Below, in pieces: positions 15,446 to 23,390 of a stretch of 64,000 bases of DNA (the first letter of the stretch is position 1; the number at the start of each line of letters is the position of its first letter). The notes under the pieces were generated by a model. That model made no database searches. It was not told where the DNA came from and was given only the letters and a program-made list of their open reading frames with translations. The position numbers were made by a program, and so were the translations under genes. This stretch comes from Streptomyces neyagawaensis (GTDB lineage Bacteria; Actinomycetota; Actinomycetes; Streptomycetales; Streptomycetaceae). Where the stretch lies: the NCBI RefSeq assembly GCF_023516595.1, contig NZ_JAMGBG010000067.1, positions 88,139 to 152,138 of the forward strand. Reading direction: 5' to 3'.

Positions 15446-16284
15446 CCCCGCCGCCCCCGCCCGTCGCCTGACGGTCACAGCGGCGGGCCAGGGGGAGGGC
15501 AGGGGACGAAGGGCTGGGCCGAAAAGGGCCGGGGCTTGAGAGCCGTCGGACGAGCTGGGGACGCCGGGCGGGCGGGAGCCTGTGGAGGGCTGAGGTCCGT
15601 GAAGGACTGGATGCGCCAGGTCGGCGGACGAGCTGCGCGGAAGCCTGTGGCGAGCGGAGCCACAGGGGCAGCGGGAGCCGGTGGGGAGTCGCAACCTGTG
15701 GACAGACCGGAACCAGTGGGCCTGGCACGCCCTCGAAGCGAGCCGTCGACGAGCCGAGAAGCCGGCCGGGCGGCAGCCTGCGGCTGGCCAGGAGGCGCAA
15801 GGCAGGCCGAGGCAGCCGGCGAGGCGCGGGCTTGAGGGGCGGGCCGGGCACCGGAGACTCCCGGTGGGCGGGGCCCGTGGCGGGGGCCCATGACGGGGGC
15901 CCGGCTGCGACCTGCGGGGGCGGGCCGGAGCCCTTGGACGAACCGGAGACGTCCGGCGGGCCGCAGCCCATGATGGGGGCCCCATGGCGGGGGCCCCCAT
16001 GGCGGCAGCACGTGGCGGGGGCCCGGCTGCCACCTGACGGGGCGGGCCGGAGCCGCCGGACGAACCGGAGACGTCCGACGGGCCGCAGCCCGTGGCCGCA
16101 GCCCGGCTGTGACCTGCTGGGGGCGGGCCGGAGCCGTCGGACGAACCGGAGATGTCTGGGGGCGGCAGCCCGTGGCGGGGCGGGTCGCTGCCTGCACTGC
16201 GGGCGGGCGGGGTGTGTGCTCAGTCGGGTGAGGGGCTCAGGGGTACCGTGGATGTACTGGCCAGGGGGGCGGTAGTGGAGGGCG
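15446..16284. repeat. Gene-poor tract with decayed GC-rich repeats
   Basis: No ORF in these 840 bp has a credible start or family match; open frames exist on both strands only because stop codons are rare. Three copies of a segment containing GCGGGCCGGAGCC, then GGACGAACCGGAGA, then GCAGCCC begin at about 15900, 16022 and 16102. Copy spacing of 122 and 80 bp is not a multiple of three. Further degraded copies (GGACGAGCTG, GAAGCCTGTGG) lie at 15545-15660. Confidence 0.65.
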
Positions 16285-16293
16285 GTGGCGTCC

Positions 16294-16647
16294 ATGCGTA
16301 CCTGGGACGGCCTCGTCGATGACGTCGACAGCACCCCAGACGTCCGGTGGGCCCCGCACGTGGGTGCCGGGCTCGCCGAGGTGCGGGTGGTCGCGGCGGA
16401 CCCCGCCACGGCCCAGCGGGTCGCCCGTGTCCTGCGCCGGGTGTTCCACTGCGACGAACCCCGCAGCTACCCCACGGGCCCCGACGGACGCAGCACGCTG
16501 CTCCATCTGACCGTCGACACCCACCTCGCCATTGGCTCCCCGCACGCGGCCGGACCATGGCTGTACAGCAGCCGCTCCCAGGGCGAACGCACCCACCCCG
16601 ACGAGCCCTGCTGCACGCACGCCGCGCCACCCGTGCCCGGCGCGTAG
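16294..16647 (+). CDS. Small conserved-looking hypothetical protein (117 aa)
   Basis: Predicted 117 aa without a recognised domain: acidic N-terminus, then an alpha/beta-looking stretch (A-E-V-R-V-V-A-A-D-P-A-T-A-Q-R-V-A-R-V-L-R-R-V-F) and T-L-L-H-L-T-V-D-T. The composition is that of a real protein, unlike the flanking repeats. GTG at 16285 or ATG at 16294 may be the start, with GGAGGG 12 nt before the ATG. The C-terminal C-C-T-H is a possible metal or redox site. It is embedded between two repeat tracts. Confidence 0.6.
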   Translation: MRTWDGLVDDVDSTPDVRWAPHVGAGLAEVRVVAADPATAQRVARVLRRVFHCDEPRSYPTGPDGRSTLLHLTVDTHLAIGSPHAAGPWLYSSRSQGERTHPDEPCCTHAAPPVPGA

Positions 16648-16699
16648 CCGCCGGGCAGAGCTGGACCGGCGTACAGCCGTCGGCGGCACTCGACCGGCG

Positions 16700-17420
16700 C
16701 GGAGCCGACCCGGCGGGGTGGTGGACCGACGGGTGCTGGCCCGGCGCGGAGCCGTTGCCGACGCGGAGCCGACCCGGCGGGGTGGTGGACCGACGGGTGC
16801 TGGCCCGGCGCGGAGCCGTTGCCGACACGGAGCCGACCCGGCGGGGTTCCGGACCGGCCCGGAGCCGAACCGACGGGCGCTCGACCGGCGCGGGACCCCC
16901 GGATGCCGGACCGGCGCGGGACCGCCCCGCCAGATGCCGGACCGGCGCGGAGCCGACCCGGCGGGGTGGTGGACCGACGGGTGCTGGCCCGGCGCGGAGC
17001 CGTTGCCGACGCGGAGCCGACCCGGCGGGGTTCCGGACCGGCCCGGAGCCGACCCGGCGGGCGCTCGACCGGCGCGGGACCGCCCCGCCAGATGCCGGAC
17101 CGGCGCGGAGCCGACCCGGCGGGGTGGTGGACCGACGGGTGCTGGCCCGGCGCGGAGCCGTTGCCGACGCGGAGCCGACCCGGCGGGGTTCCGGACCGGC
17201 CCGGAGCCGACCCGGCGGGCGCTCGACCGGCGCGGGACCGCCCCGCCAGATGCTGGACCGGCGCGGAGCCGTCGACGGCGCTGGACCTGCGCGGGACCAC
17301 CTCGCCGGATGCCGGACCGGCGCGGAGCCGTTGCCGACACGGAGCCACCCGGGCGGATGCTGGACCGGCGCGGAGCCATCGGCGGCGCCGGACCGGCGCC
17401 GAGCCGCCCCGGCGGGTGCT
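16700..17420. repeat. Higher-order tandem repeat array (64-bp and 158-bp periods)
   Basis: Units begin with CGGAGCCGACCCGGCGGGGT. A unit of 64 bp (16700-16763) is followed by a longer diverged unit (16764-16947). Two essentially identical 158-bp units follow (16948-17105 and 17106-17263), then a decayed half-unit to about 17420. Neither 64 nor 158 is divisible by three, so successive copies change reading frame; the long open frames here are therefore not evidence of coding. Units are rich in self-complementary CCGGCGCGG / CCGACCCGG segments. Confidence 0.8.
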
Positions 17421-17677
17421 GGAGCGGCGTGCTGGACGGCGTGTACTGGTCCGTCCGTGGTGTCGTGTGTCTCGGGTGGGGGGCGGGGGTGACGGGTCGC
17501 ACCGCGGTGAAAGTCTGTCGCCGCGAGCACACATCTGCGGGGCCGCCGGAGCTAGGGTTGGCACGAGGCAGCCGGTGGAGGATCCCGGTGCCGGATCGCG
17601 CGCGGAGCAACGGGTGCCGCGCCGTCGCTCCGGGCCCGCGTCAGGGCCCCTCCCCGCGTCCCCGAAACGAAGGTGCC

Positions 17678-18016
17678 ATGCCCGCTGAGAACGCCCGCGC
17701 CGCCGGGAATCTCGACGACGACGACTACCCCGCCTACACCATGGGGCGGGCCGCCGACGTTCTCGGCATCACCCCCGCCTTCCTCCGCGCCCTCGGCGAG
17801 GCCGAGCTGATCACCCCGCTGCGTTCGGAGGGTGGCCACCGCCGCTACTCCCGCCGCCAATTGCGCGTCGCCGCCCGCGCCCGCGAACTCGTCGACCAGG
17901 GCACCCCCATCGAGGCCGCCTGCCGCATCATCTCCCTGGAGGACCAGCTCGACGCGGCCCTCCGTCTCAACCAGGACATGCGCCGGAGGATGGGCGACCA
18001 CGGCGCGGATACCTAG
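17678..18016 (+). CDS. MerR-type helix-turn-helix regulator (112 aa)
   Basis: Predicted 112 aa. The N-terminal MerR_1 domain reads Y-T-M-G-R-A-A-D-V-L-G-I-T-P-A-F-L-R-A-L, then G-G-H-R-R-Y-S-R-R-Q-L-R as the wing. A short coiled segment follows instead of a full effector-binding domain, and no sensor cysteines are present, so it is a compact DNA-binding protein without an obvious ligand. The ATG at 17678 follows GAAACGAAGG. It precedes the cold-shock gene on the same strand by 230 bp. Confidence 0.85.
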   Translation: MPAENARAAGNLDDDDYPAYTMGRAADVLGITPAFLRALGEAELITPLRSEGGHRRYSRRQLRVAARARELVDQGTPIEAACRIISLEDQLDAALRLNQDMRRRMGDHGADT

Positions 18017-18247
18017 TCCCGCCGTTACAGAATTAGGGGCCACGGCGGGTCGAGAATTCCCGCGCGCCGCCGAAAACGCACGGGGGGCGGCGGTCCTGCC
18101 TGTGTTAGCGTGATAGCAGTTGCAGTTTTGGTTGCCAGAGATTTGTTTCTTTGCAGAGCTTTCCGGATCTTTCCGGAGGGGTGATCATCGCGGCGACTCG
18201 GATCCGTAAAGTGCGGATCCGGCACTGCCCCCCAAGGGAGATTCAAT
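18017..18247 (+). promoter_or_regulatory. Long 5' leader of the cold-shock gene
   Basis: This 231-bp spacer is clearly richer in A+T than its surroundings around 18100-18190 (TTGCAGTTTTGGTTGCC and TTTGTTTCTTTGC). It includes two inverted or repeated elements: CGGATCCG twice (18198-18225) and TTTCCGGA twice (about 18158-18176). A long structured leader is typical of bacterial csp mRNAs. AAGGGAG precedes the start. Confidence 0.5.
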
Positions 18248-18451
18248 ATGGCATCTGGCACCGTGAAGTGGTTCAACGCGGAAAAGGGCTTCGGCTTCAT
18301 CGAGCAGGACGGCGGCGGCGCTGACGTGTTCGCCCACTACTCGAACATCGCCACCAGCGGCTTCCGCGAGCTTCAGGAAGGCCAGAAGGTTACCTTCGAC
18401 GTCACGCAGGGCCAGAAGGGCCCCCAGGCCGAGAACATCGTTCCCGCCTGA
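18248..18451 (+). CDS. Cold-shock protein (CspA family)
   Basis: Predicted 67 aa, the family's standard length. RNP1 reads K-G-F-G-F-I and RNP2 D-V-F-A-H-Y, after the canonical M-A-S-G-T-V-K-W-F-N. Binds single-stranded RNA/DNA as an RNA chaperone. Followed by a strong terminator and then a DEAD-box helicase gene, a pairing for RNA remodelling in the cold that matches the SCO5921-5918 region of S. coelicolor as I recall it. Confidence 0.97.
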   Translation: MASGTVKWFNAEKGFGFIEQDGGGADVFAHYSNIATSGFRELQEGQKVTFDVTQGQKGPQAENIVPA

Positions 18452-18474
18452 CGCTGACGCGACCTGAACGACTG

Positions 18475-18504
18475 AGGCCCGCACTCTTGGGGTGCGGGCC
18501 TTTT
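18475..18504 (+). terminator. Intrinsic terminator after the cold-shock gene
   Basis: AGGCCCGCAC pairs with GTGCGGGCCT around a 7-nt loop and is followed by TTTT, the classic intrinsic form. Confidence 0.9.
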
Positions 18505-18596
18505 CGTATTTTCTTCGGCTCATTCTTGCGAATCCTCGCGCGGCCCCTGCCGTCGGACGGAATTCCTCGATACGCCGCATCGAGGAGGGTTCCTTC

Positions 18597-20336
18597 ATGA
18601 ACCGCACCCGTCGGGGTCATGGTGGCTCCGGCCGCCTCCGCACGGAGACCGACACCAACCGATCCGCCGGCGGCAGCCGCGGCGGCCGCTTCCGCGCGCA
18701 GGACGCGGGCCGGAAGCAGTCCCGCCCCGCCGGTACGCGCAGGAGCGGCGCGGGAGCGCGCTCCGCCGCCCGACCGCAGGAGTTCACCCTGCCGGTCACC
18801 CTCACCGAGCCGCTGCCCGCGGTCGACTCCTTCACCGAACTCGACCTGCCCGCACGGCTGCTGACCGCGCTCGGCGCCGAAGGCGTCACCACGCCGTTCC
18901 CGATCCAGGCGGCCACCCTGCCGAACGCGCTGGCCGGCCGGGACGTGCTCGGCCGGGGCCGAACCGGCTCGGGCAAGACGCTCGCCTTCGGTCTGGCCGT
19001 CCTGGCCCGGCTGAACGGACAGCGGGCCCAGCCCCGGCAGCCGCTCGCCCTGGTCCTCGTCCCCACCCGGGAACTGGCCCAGCAGGTCACCGACGCGCTC
19101 ACCCCCTACGCCCGCGCGCTGCGGCTGCGGCTCGCCACCGTGGTGGGCGGTATGTCCATCGGCCGCCAGGCGAGCGCGCTGCGGGGCGGCGCCGAGGTCG
19201 TCATCGCCACGCCCGGCCGCCTCAAGGACCTCATAGAACGCGGCGACTGCCAACTCGACCAGGTCACGGTCACCGTCCTCGACGAGGCCGACCAGATGGC
19301 CGACATGGGCTTCATGCCGCAGGTCACCGCGCTGCTCGACCAGGTCGACGCCGACGGCCAGCGGCTGCTGTTCTCGGCCACCCTGGACCGCAACATCGAC
19401 CTGCTGGTACGCCGCTACCTGCACGATCCCGTGGTCCACTCGGTCGACCCGTCCGCGGGCGCCGTCAGCACCATGGAGCACCATCTGCTCCACGTGCAGG
19501 ACGACGACAAGCACGCCACCGCCACGGAGATCGCCGCGCGCGACGGGCGGGTGATCATGTTCCTGGACACCAAGCGGGCCGCCGACCGGCTGGCCAAGCA
19601 TCTGCTCTCCGTCGGCGTGCGCGCCTCGGCGCTGCACGGCGGCAAGTCCCAGCCGCAGCGCAACCGGACGCTCGCCGGGTTCAAGGACGGCCAGGTCACG
19701 GTGCTGGTGGCCACGAACGTCGCCGCCCGCGGCATCCATGTCGACGACCTCGACCTCGTCGTGAACGTCGACCCGCCCGGCGACCACAAGGACTATCTGC
19801 ACCGCGGCGGCCGTACCGCGCGCGCCGGCGAGTCCGGCACCGTCGTCACCCTCGTCCTACCGCACCAGCGCCGTGAGATGGACCGGCTGATGGCCGACGC
19901 CGGCATCACGCCGAACTCCGCGCGGGTCCGCCCCGGCGAGCCCGAACTGCACCGCATCACCGGCGCCCGCACCCCGTCCGGCGTGCCCGTCACCCTCACC
20001 CTCACCGTCCCGGCACCGGCCGCCGCGCCGAGCAGCCGTAGGAGCAACCCCGGCCGCACCGGCACACGGCGGACCGGCGGACGCGGCAGAACCGACCGCA
20101 CGGCGACCAGCCCCGCCACCGGCAAGGGCACCCGCCCCGACACGGGCACCGGCCCCGGCACCGGCGGGGGCAAGGGAACCGGCCGGAGCGGCGGCGGCCG
20201 CGACGGAACCGGTCGCAGCGGCAGCGGCCGAGAAGCAAGTGGTCGCAGCGGCAGCGGCCGCGACGGAACGAGTCGGAGCCGTGGCGGCCGGGGCGCCGAG
20301 CGCGGTCGACGGCCCGCGTCCGGGAGCGACGTGTAG
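18597..20336 (+). CDS. DEAD-box RNA helicase with RGG-like tails
   Basis: Predicted 579 aa. All core motifs are visible: Q motif (F-P-I-Q), motif I R-T-G-S-G-K-T, Ia P-T-R-E-L-A, Ib T-P-G-R, II D-E-A-D (Q-M-A-D-M-G-F follows), III S-A-T, V A-T-N-V-A-A-R-G-I and VI H-R-G-G-R-T-A-R-A-G. The roughly 60-residue N-terminal and 110-residue C-terminal extensions are Arg/Gly/Ser-rich (repeated G-R-S-G-S-G-R), likely disordered RNA-binding tails. ATP-dependent RNA unwinding is expected. The ATG at 18597 has GAGGAGGG upstream. Confidence 0.95.
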   Translation: MNRTRRGHGGSGRLRTETDTNRSAGGSRGGRFRAQDAGRKQSRPAGTRRSGAGARSAARPQEFTLPVTLTEPLPAVDSFTELDLPARLLTALGAEGVTTPFPIQAATLPNALAGRDVLGRGRTGSGKTLAFGLAVLARLNGQRAQPRQPLALVLVPTRELAQQVTDALTPYARALRLRLATVVGGMSIGRQASALRGGAEVVIATPGRLKDLIERGDCQLDQVTVTVLDEADQMADMGFMPQVTALLDQVDADGQRLLFSATLDRNIDLLVRRYLHDPVVHSVDPSAGAVSTMEHHLLHVQDDDKHATATEIAARDGRVIMFLDTKRAADRLAKHLLSVGVRASALHGGKSQPQRNRTLAGFKDGQVTVLVATNVAARGIHVDDLDLVVNVDPPGDHKDYLHRGGRTARAGESGTVVTLVLPHQRREMDRLMADAGITPNSARVRPGEPELHRITGARTPSGVPVTLTLTVPAPAAAPSSRRSNPGRTGTRRTGGRGRTDRTATSPATGKGTRPDTGTGPGTGGGKGTGRSGGGRDGTGRSGSGREASGRSGSGRDGTSRSRGGRGAERGRRPASGSDV

Positions 20337-20378
20337 CGGCCCTTCCGGTGTCGCACCCCCCTATCCCTGGAGGCATCC

Positions 20379-20675
20379 ATGCGCTGTGTCATCGCCCGAT
20401 TCCCCTTCGACCTGACCAAGAGCGAGGTCGAGCAGTCGTTGAGCGGCATCGCCCCCGAACCGGTGGTCGGCGTGGCCGTGACCATCAACCGCCGTGTCTA
20501 CCCGGTGATGCAGGTCGGGGAAGTGATCACCCGGCAGAACCGGCGCGACTTCACCACCGGTGAGATGCGCCGGGCACTGACCCGGCTCGGCTTCGCCTGC
20601 CAGGACGCCGCTCCCCCCGCCCCCGCCGCCCCGGCCTGGAGCGCGCTCACGGACGAGAGCGCGACAGGCTGGTGA
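20379..20675 (+). CDS. SCO5918-family small protein
   Basis: Predicted 98 aa, beginning M-R-C-V-I-A-R-F-P-F-D-L-T-K-S-E-V. Streptomyces homologues are named after SCO5918 and lie just downstream of the DEAD-box helicase, as here (42-bp gap, GGAGG ribosome site). Pattern V-T-I-N-R-R-V-Y-P-V-M-Q-V-G and Q-N-R-R-D-F-T-T-G-E-M suggests a small basic alpha/beta fold, perhaps RNA-related by context. No biochemical role is known to me. Confidence 0.85.
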   Translation: MRCVIARFPFDLTKSEVEQSLSGIAPEPVVGVAVTINRRVYPVMQVGEVITRQNRRDFTTGEMRRALTRLGFACQDAAPPAPAAPAWSALTDESATGW

Positions 20676-20800
20676 CCCGCCCCGCCGGCACCGCCGGCGG
20701 ACGACGGCCCGCTCGCTGACCGGCCCCGCGCGCCGAAAACCCCTGGCCCCGTGACCGCCGATCGCCCCATACTCCTGCGGGCGAACAGGGGGAGGGGCCC

Positions 20801-21847
20801 GTGGAGGTGTTCACGTGCGCGCGGTGCGACGCCGTGCTGACGGCGCCGCTGTCGCGGGTCGCGTGGATCGCGTACGCCCGTCACACCTACGGCAACGGGA
20901 TCACCCTGCCCGTGCTGATGCGAGCGGGAACGTACGCCGTCGACCCGGAGCAGTCCGGGCCGCCGTGGCGGCGGTGGAACGAGATCGACCCTGCCGAGGC
21001 GGAGGCCCGCGGGGTGTTCGCGCCCGTGTACGGCCTGTCCTTCGGGGCGCCCGGCGCGATCGTCATGGCACCGGGCGACGCCCACGGCACCGTACTGATC
21101 CCCGAGCGCACCGGCGGGTTCTGCTGCGGTCTCGACGGCCGTGACGGGCCCAACCTGGCCTGCGCCCGGTGTGGGCAGGAGGTCGGGACCCGTATCGACG
21201 ACTGCTCCCTGTGGCAGGCGACCTGGCTCGCGCCGAACGCCGTCCGCCGTGTCGCCGACGGGCCGCCCCGCCCGGTCATGACCTGGTCGGCCGTCGTGGA
21301 GCGGGAGCGCGGCACCCCGCCGGTCGACGCGTACGGCGCCTGGAACCCCCGCTGGGAGCTGGCGGTCTCCGTGACACTGGCCCATCTGGTGGCGGCCTCG
21401 GGCGGTGCGCCGGTCGGCGTCCCCGACGGTCCGCTCGCCGCGGCGTTCCGCCGGTCCCTCGACACCCTGCTCCCGCCGGGCCCGCCCGCCCTGCGCGCCG
21501 CCCTGGCCGGGCCCGGGCTGCCCGTCCCCGACCCGGTGCCGGACCTCGCGATCGTCCCGCGCCATCCGCAGACCGGGGAGCCGTGGGTGCCGCCGCCCGG
21601 CGTCGCGGCCGTGCCGCTCGACGCGGAGGTGTGGCTGGGGCTCGCCTTCCACGACGACCGCCTTCCCGTGCCCGCGCGCGGGCGGCTGCCCGACGGGGTC
21701 GAACGCGACGACCCCCTGCCGCCACGCCCCTCGCGGTCGGTGTGGCTCGTGGACCAGGTGTTCCTCCACGCCCTGTCCCGCCTGCCCGCCGTCCGCGCAC
21801 CCTGGCTGCGTGCCTTGTACGACAGGGAATCGGCTCGGTACCTCTGA
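20801..21847 (+). CDS. Uncharacterised protein with zinc-ribbon-like cysteines
   Basis: Predicted 348 aa. The N-terminus starts F-T-C-A-R-C-D-A-V-L, and a second cluster reads G-F-C-C-G-L-D-G-R-D-G-P-N-L-A-C-A-R-C-G, with D-D-C-S-L-W-Q after it; these pairs could form one or two structural zinc ribbons. The rest is Pro/Ala-rich with A-W-N-P-R-W-E-L-A-V and V-W-L-V-D-Q-V-F-L-H. No transmembrane segment. The GTG at 20801 follows GGGGGAGGGG. Convergent with the flavoprotein gene. Confidence 0.75.
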   Translation: MEVFTCARCDAVLTAPLSRVAWIAYARHTYGNGITLPVLMRAGTYAVDPEQSGPPWRRWNEIDPAEAEARGVFAPVYGLSFGAPGAIVMAPGDAHGTVLIPERTGGFCCGLDGRDGPNLACARCGQEVGTRIDDCSLWQATWLAPNAVRRVADGPPRPVMTWSAVVERERGTPPVDAYGAWNPRWELAVSVTLAHLVAASGGAPVGVPDGPLAAAFRRSLDTLLPPGPPALRAALAGPGLPVPDPVPDLAIVPRHPQTGEPWVPPPGVAAVPLDAEVWLGLAFHDDRLPVPARGRLPDGVERDDPLPPRPSRSVWLVDQVFLHALSRLPAVRAPWLRALYDRESARYL

Positions 21848-21902
21848 CGCGGACCGTGTCGTGGCGGGAGGGCAGGGTCCGGGGCGCGGAGCGGGTCGCG
21901 TC

Positions 21903-21948
21903 CGGGCGGCGGAGCGGGGCCCTCTCGTCGAGGGCGCCGCTCCGCCCG
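21903..21948. terminator. Imperfect bidirectional hairpin
   Basis: CGGGCGGCGGAGCGG pairs with CCGCTCCGCCCG with a 3-nt bulge, extended by GGCCCT/AGGGCG. It lies midway between two convergent genes. Confidence 0.55.
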
Positions 21949-22010
21949 CCGGACTGGTCTGCCGTGGGGGTCGGGGCGCGCCTTCCGAGGGGCCGTCACC
22001 GCCGTACGGC

Positions 22011-23240
22011 TCAGGCCGCCGCCTCGGCGGTCCGCTCCGTCTGTCGCGCCGCGTCGTCCCGGACGGTTCGGGTCGGCTGCTGCACCGCCCGGCGGCGGCG
22101 GACCGGCATGCTGCCGACCGTCGGGTGGGCGACGCCCCAGGCCGCGCCCTTGCAGATGATCTCCTTGTAGAGGGCGGCGAGGCGGCCGGTGAGGGCCTTG
22201 GGGAGCGTCTGGTCGTCGGCGGTGACGAACTGGATCAGGCCCTCCTTGCGGCCGAGCGAGATGCACTGCTGGAAGTAGCGGAGCGGGATCTTCGGCGGCT
22301 CGACGCCGGTCAGGCGGGCCGCGATGGCCTCGGCGGCCTGCCACGCGGTGGGGACGCCCGAGGCGCACGACATCCGCAGCGGCTTGTCGCCGGGGCCCAT
22401 CGCCAGGGCCGCGTCGCCGATGGCGTACACCTCGGGGTGCGACACCGAGCGCATGGTCGAGTCGACCACGATCTGGCCCGTGTCCGACACCTCCAGCGAG
22501 GTGGCCTCCGCGATCGGGTGGACGGCGAAGCCGGTCGCCCACACGGTGACCGCGGCCGGGACGGACGCGCCGTCGGTCACGACGCGGTCGGCCTCGACGG
22601 CGGTGACGGCGGCGTGCTCGTGCACGGTGATGCCGAGCCTGCCGAAGACCTTCCGCAGATGGGCCCGGCCCTTGTCGGAGAGCCAGTCGCCGAAGCCGCC
22701 GCGGGCCACGAGGGCGACGTCCAGGTCGGGGCGGCTCTCGGCGATCTCGGTCACCGCCTCCAGACCGGTGAGTCCACCGCCGACGACGACCACCGGCTGT
22801 CCGGCGTCCAGCCCGGCCAACCGCTCGCGCAGCCGGAGCGCCCCGGCGCGGCCGGAGATGTCGTGGGCGTGCTCGGCGGTGCCGGGGACGCCCTGCGGGT
22901 TCCAGCCGCTGCCGAGGGCGTAGACGAGGGTGTCGTACTCCAGTTCCTGCGTTCCGGCGCCGTGCGCGTCGACCACGGAGACCGTCCTGCGGTCCGCGTC
23001 GACACCGGCGACCTTGCCGAGCTTCAGCTCCACGCCGGTGCCGGCGAAGATCTCGTCGAACGGGCGGGGCTTGAGGTCCTGGCCGGCCGCCAGCTGGTGC
23101 AGGCGGACGCGTTCGACGAAGTCGGGCTCGGCGTTGACGAGGGTGATGGCGACGTCGTCGCGGTGCAGCCGCTTGGCGAGGCGCCCGGCGGCGATGGCTC
23201 CGGTGTAGCCGGCTCCGAGAACGATGATGCGGTGCTGCAT
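22011..23240 (-). CDS. NDH-2-like FAD-dependent pyridine nucleotide oxidoreductase
   Basis: Predicted 409 aa. The FAD Rossmann motif is at the start (I-I-V-L-G-A-G-Y-T-G) and the NAD(P)H Rossmann motif is at about residue 150 (V-V-V-V-G-G-G-L-T-G-L-E). A-L-G-S-G and Y-A-I-G-D-A-A are the conserved FAD-binding strands, V-W-A-T-G-F lies between. No redox-active C-x-x-C. It probably oxidises NAD(P)H and passes electrons to a quinone or other acceptor. The ATG at 23238-23240 follows AGGAGCAGGAC. It lies downstream of the ECF41-type sigma gene, whose group often controls a neighbouring oxidoreductase. Confidence 0.85.
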   Translation of the reverse strand: MQHRIIVLGAGYTGAIAAGRLAKRLHRDDVAITLVNAEPDFVERVRLHQLAAGQDLKPRPFDEIFAGTGVELKLGKVAGVDADRRTVSVVDAHGAGTQELEYDTLVYALGSGWNPQGVPGTAEHAHDISGRAGALRLRERLAGLDAGQPVVVVGGGLTGLEAVTEIAESRPDLDVALVARGGFGDWLSDKGRAHLRKVFGRLGITVHEHAAVTAVEADRVVTDGASVPAAVTVWATGFAVHPIAEATSLEVSDTGQIVVDSTMRSVSHPEVYAIGDAALAMGPGDKPLRMSCASGVPTAWQAAEAIAARLTGVEPPKIPLRYFQQCISLGRKEGLIQFVTADDQTLPKALTGRLAALYKEIICKGAAWGVAHPTVGSMPVRRRRAVQQPTRTVRDDAARQTERTAEAAA

Positions 23241-23338
23241 GTCCTGCTCCTGTCTGCGCGGGTCCGACGCTCTGCCTTGCTCGGTCACGCCCCTTGAACC
23301 GGGCAGCCCGCGGATTCCTGACAGGAAGTGAATGTGAA

Positions 23339-23372
23339 CCAGGTCACACCTCAGTGGGGAGGGGTGACCTGG
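23339..23372. terminator. Inverted repeat between sigma gene and oxidoreductase gene
   Basis: CCAGGTCAC pairs exactly with GTGACCTGG across 16 nt. It begins 18 bp after the sigma gene stop and could terminate it, or act as an operator for the oxidoreductase. No T-tract follows, so the function is open. Confidence 0.45.
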
Positions 23373-23390
23373 CTCGCGAAGGCGTGGAAC

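Noticed and set aside
16700..17420. CRISPR array
   Set aside because: Units are directly tandem with related sequence throughout and no unique spacers; no cas genes.
16220..17610. Long minus-strand frames over the repeat array
   Set aside because: Open in several frames simultaneously because of extreme G+C; composition is translated repeat, not protein-like.
16532..18016. A 494-codon frame joining the repeat array to the MerR gene
   Set aside because: Repeat periods shift the frame, and the MerR gene has its own ATG and ribosome site at 17678.
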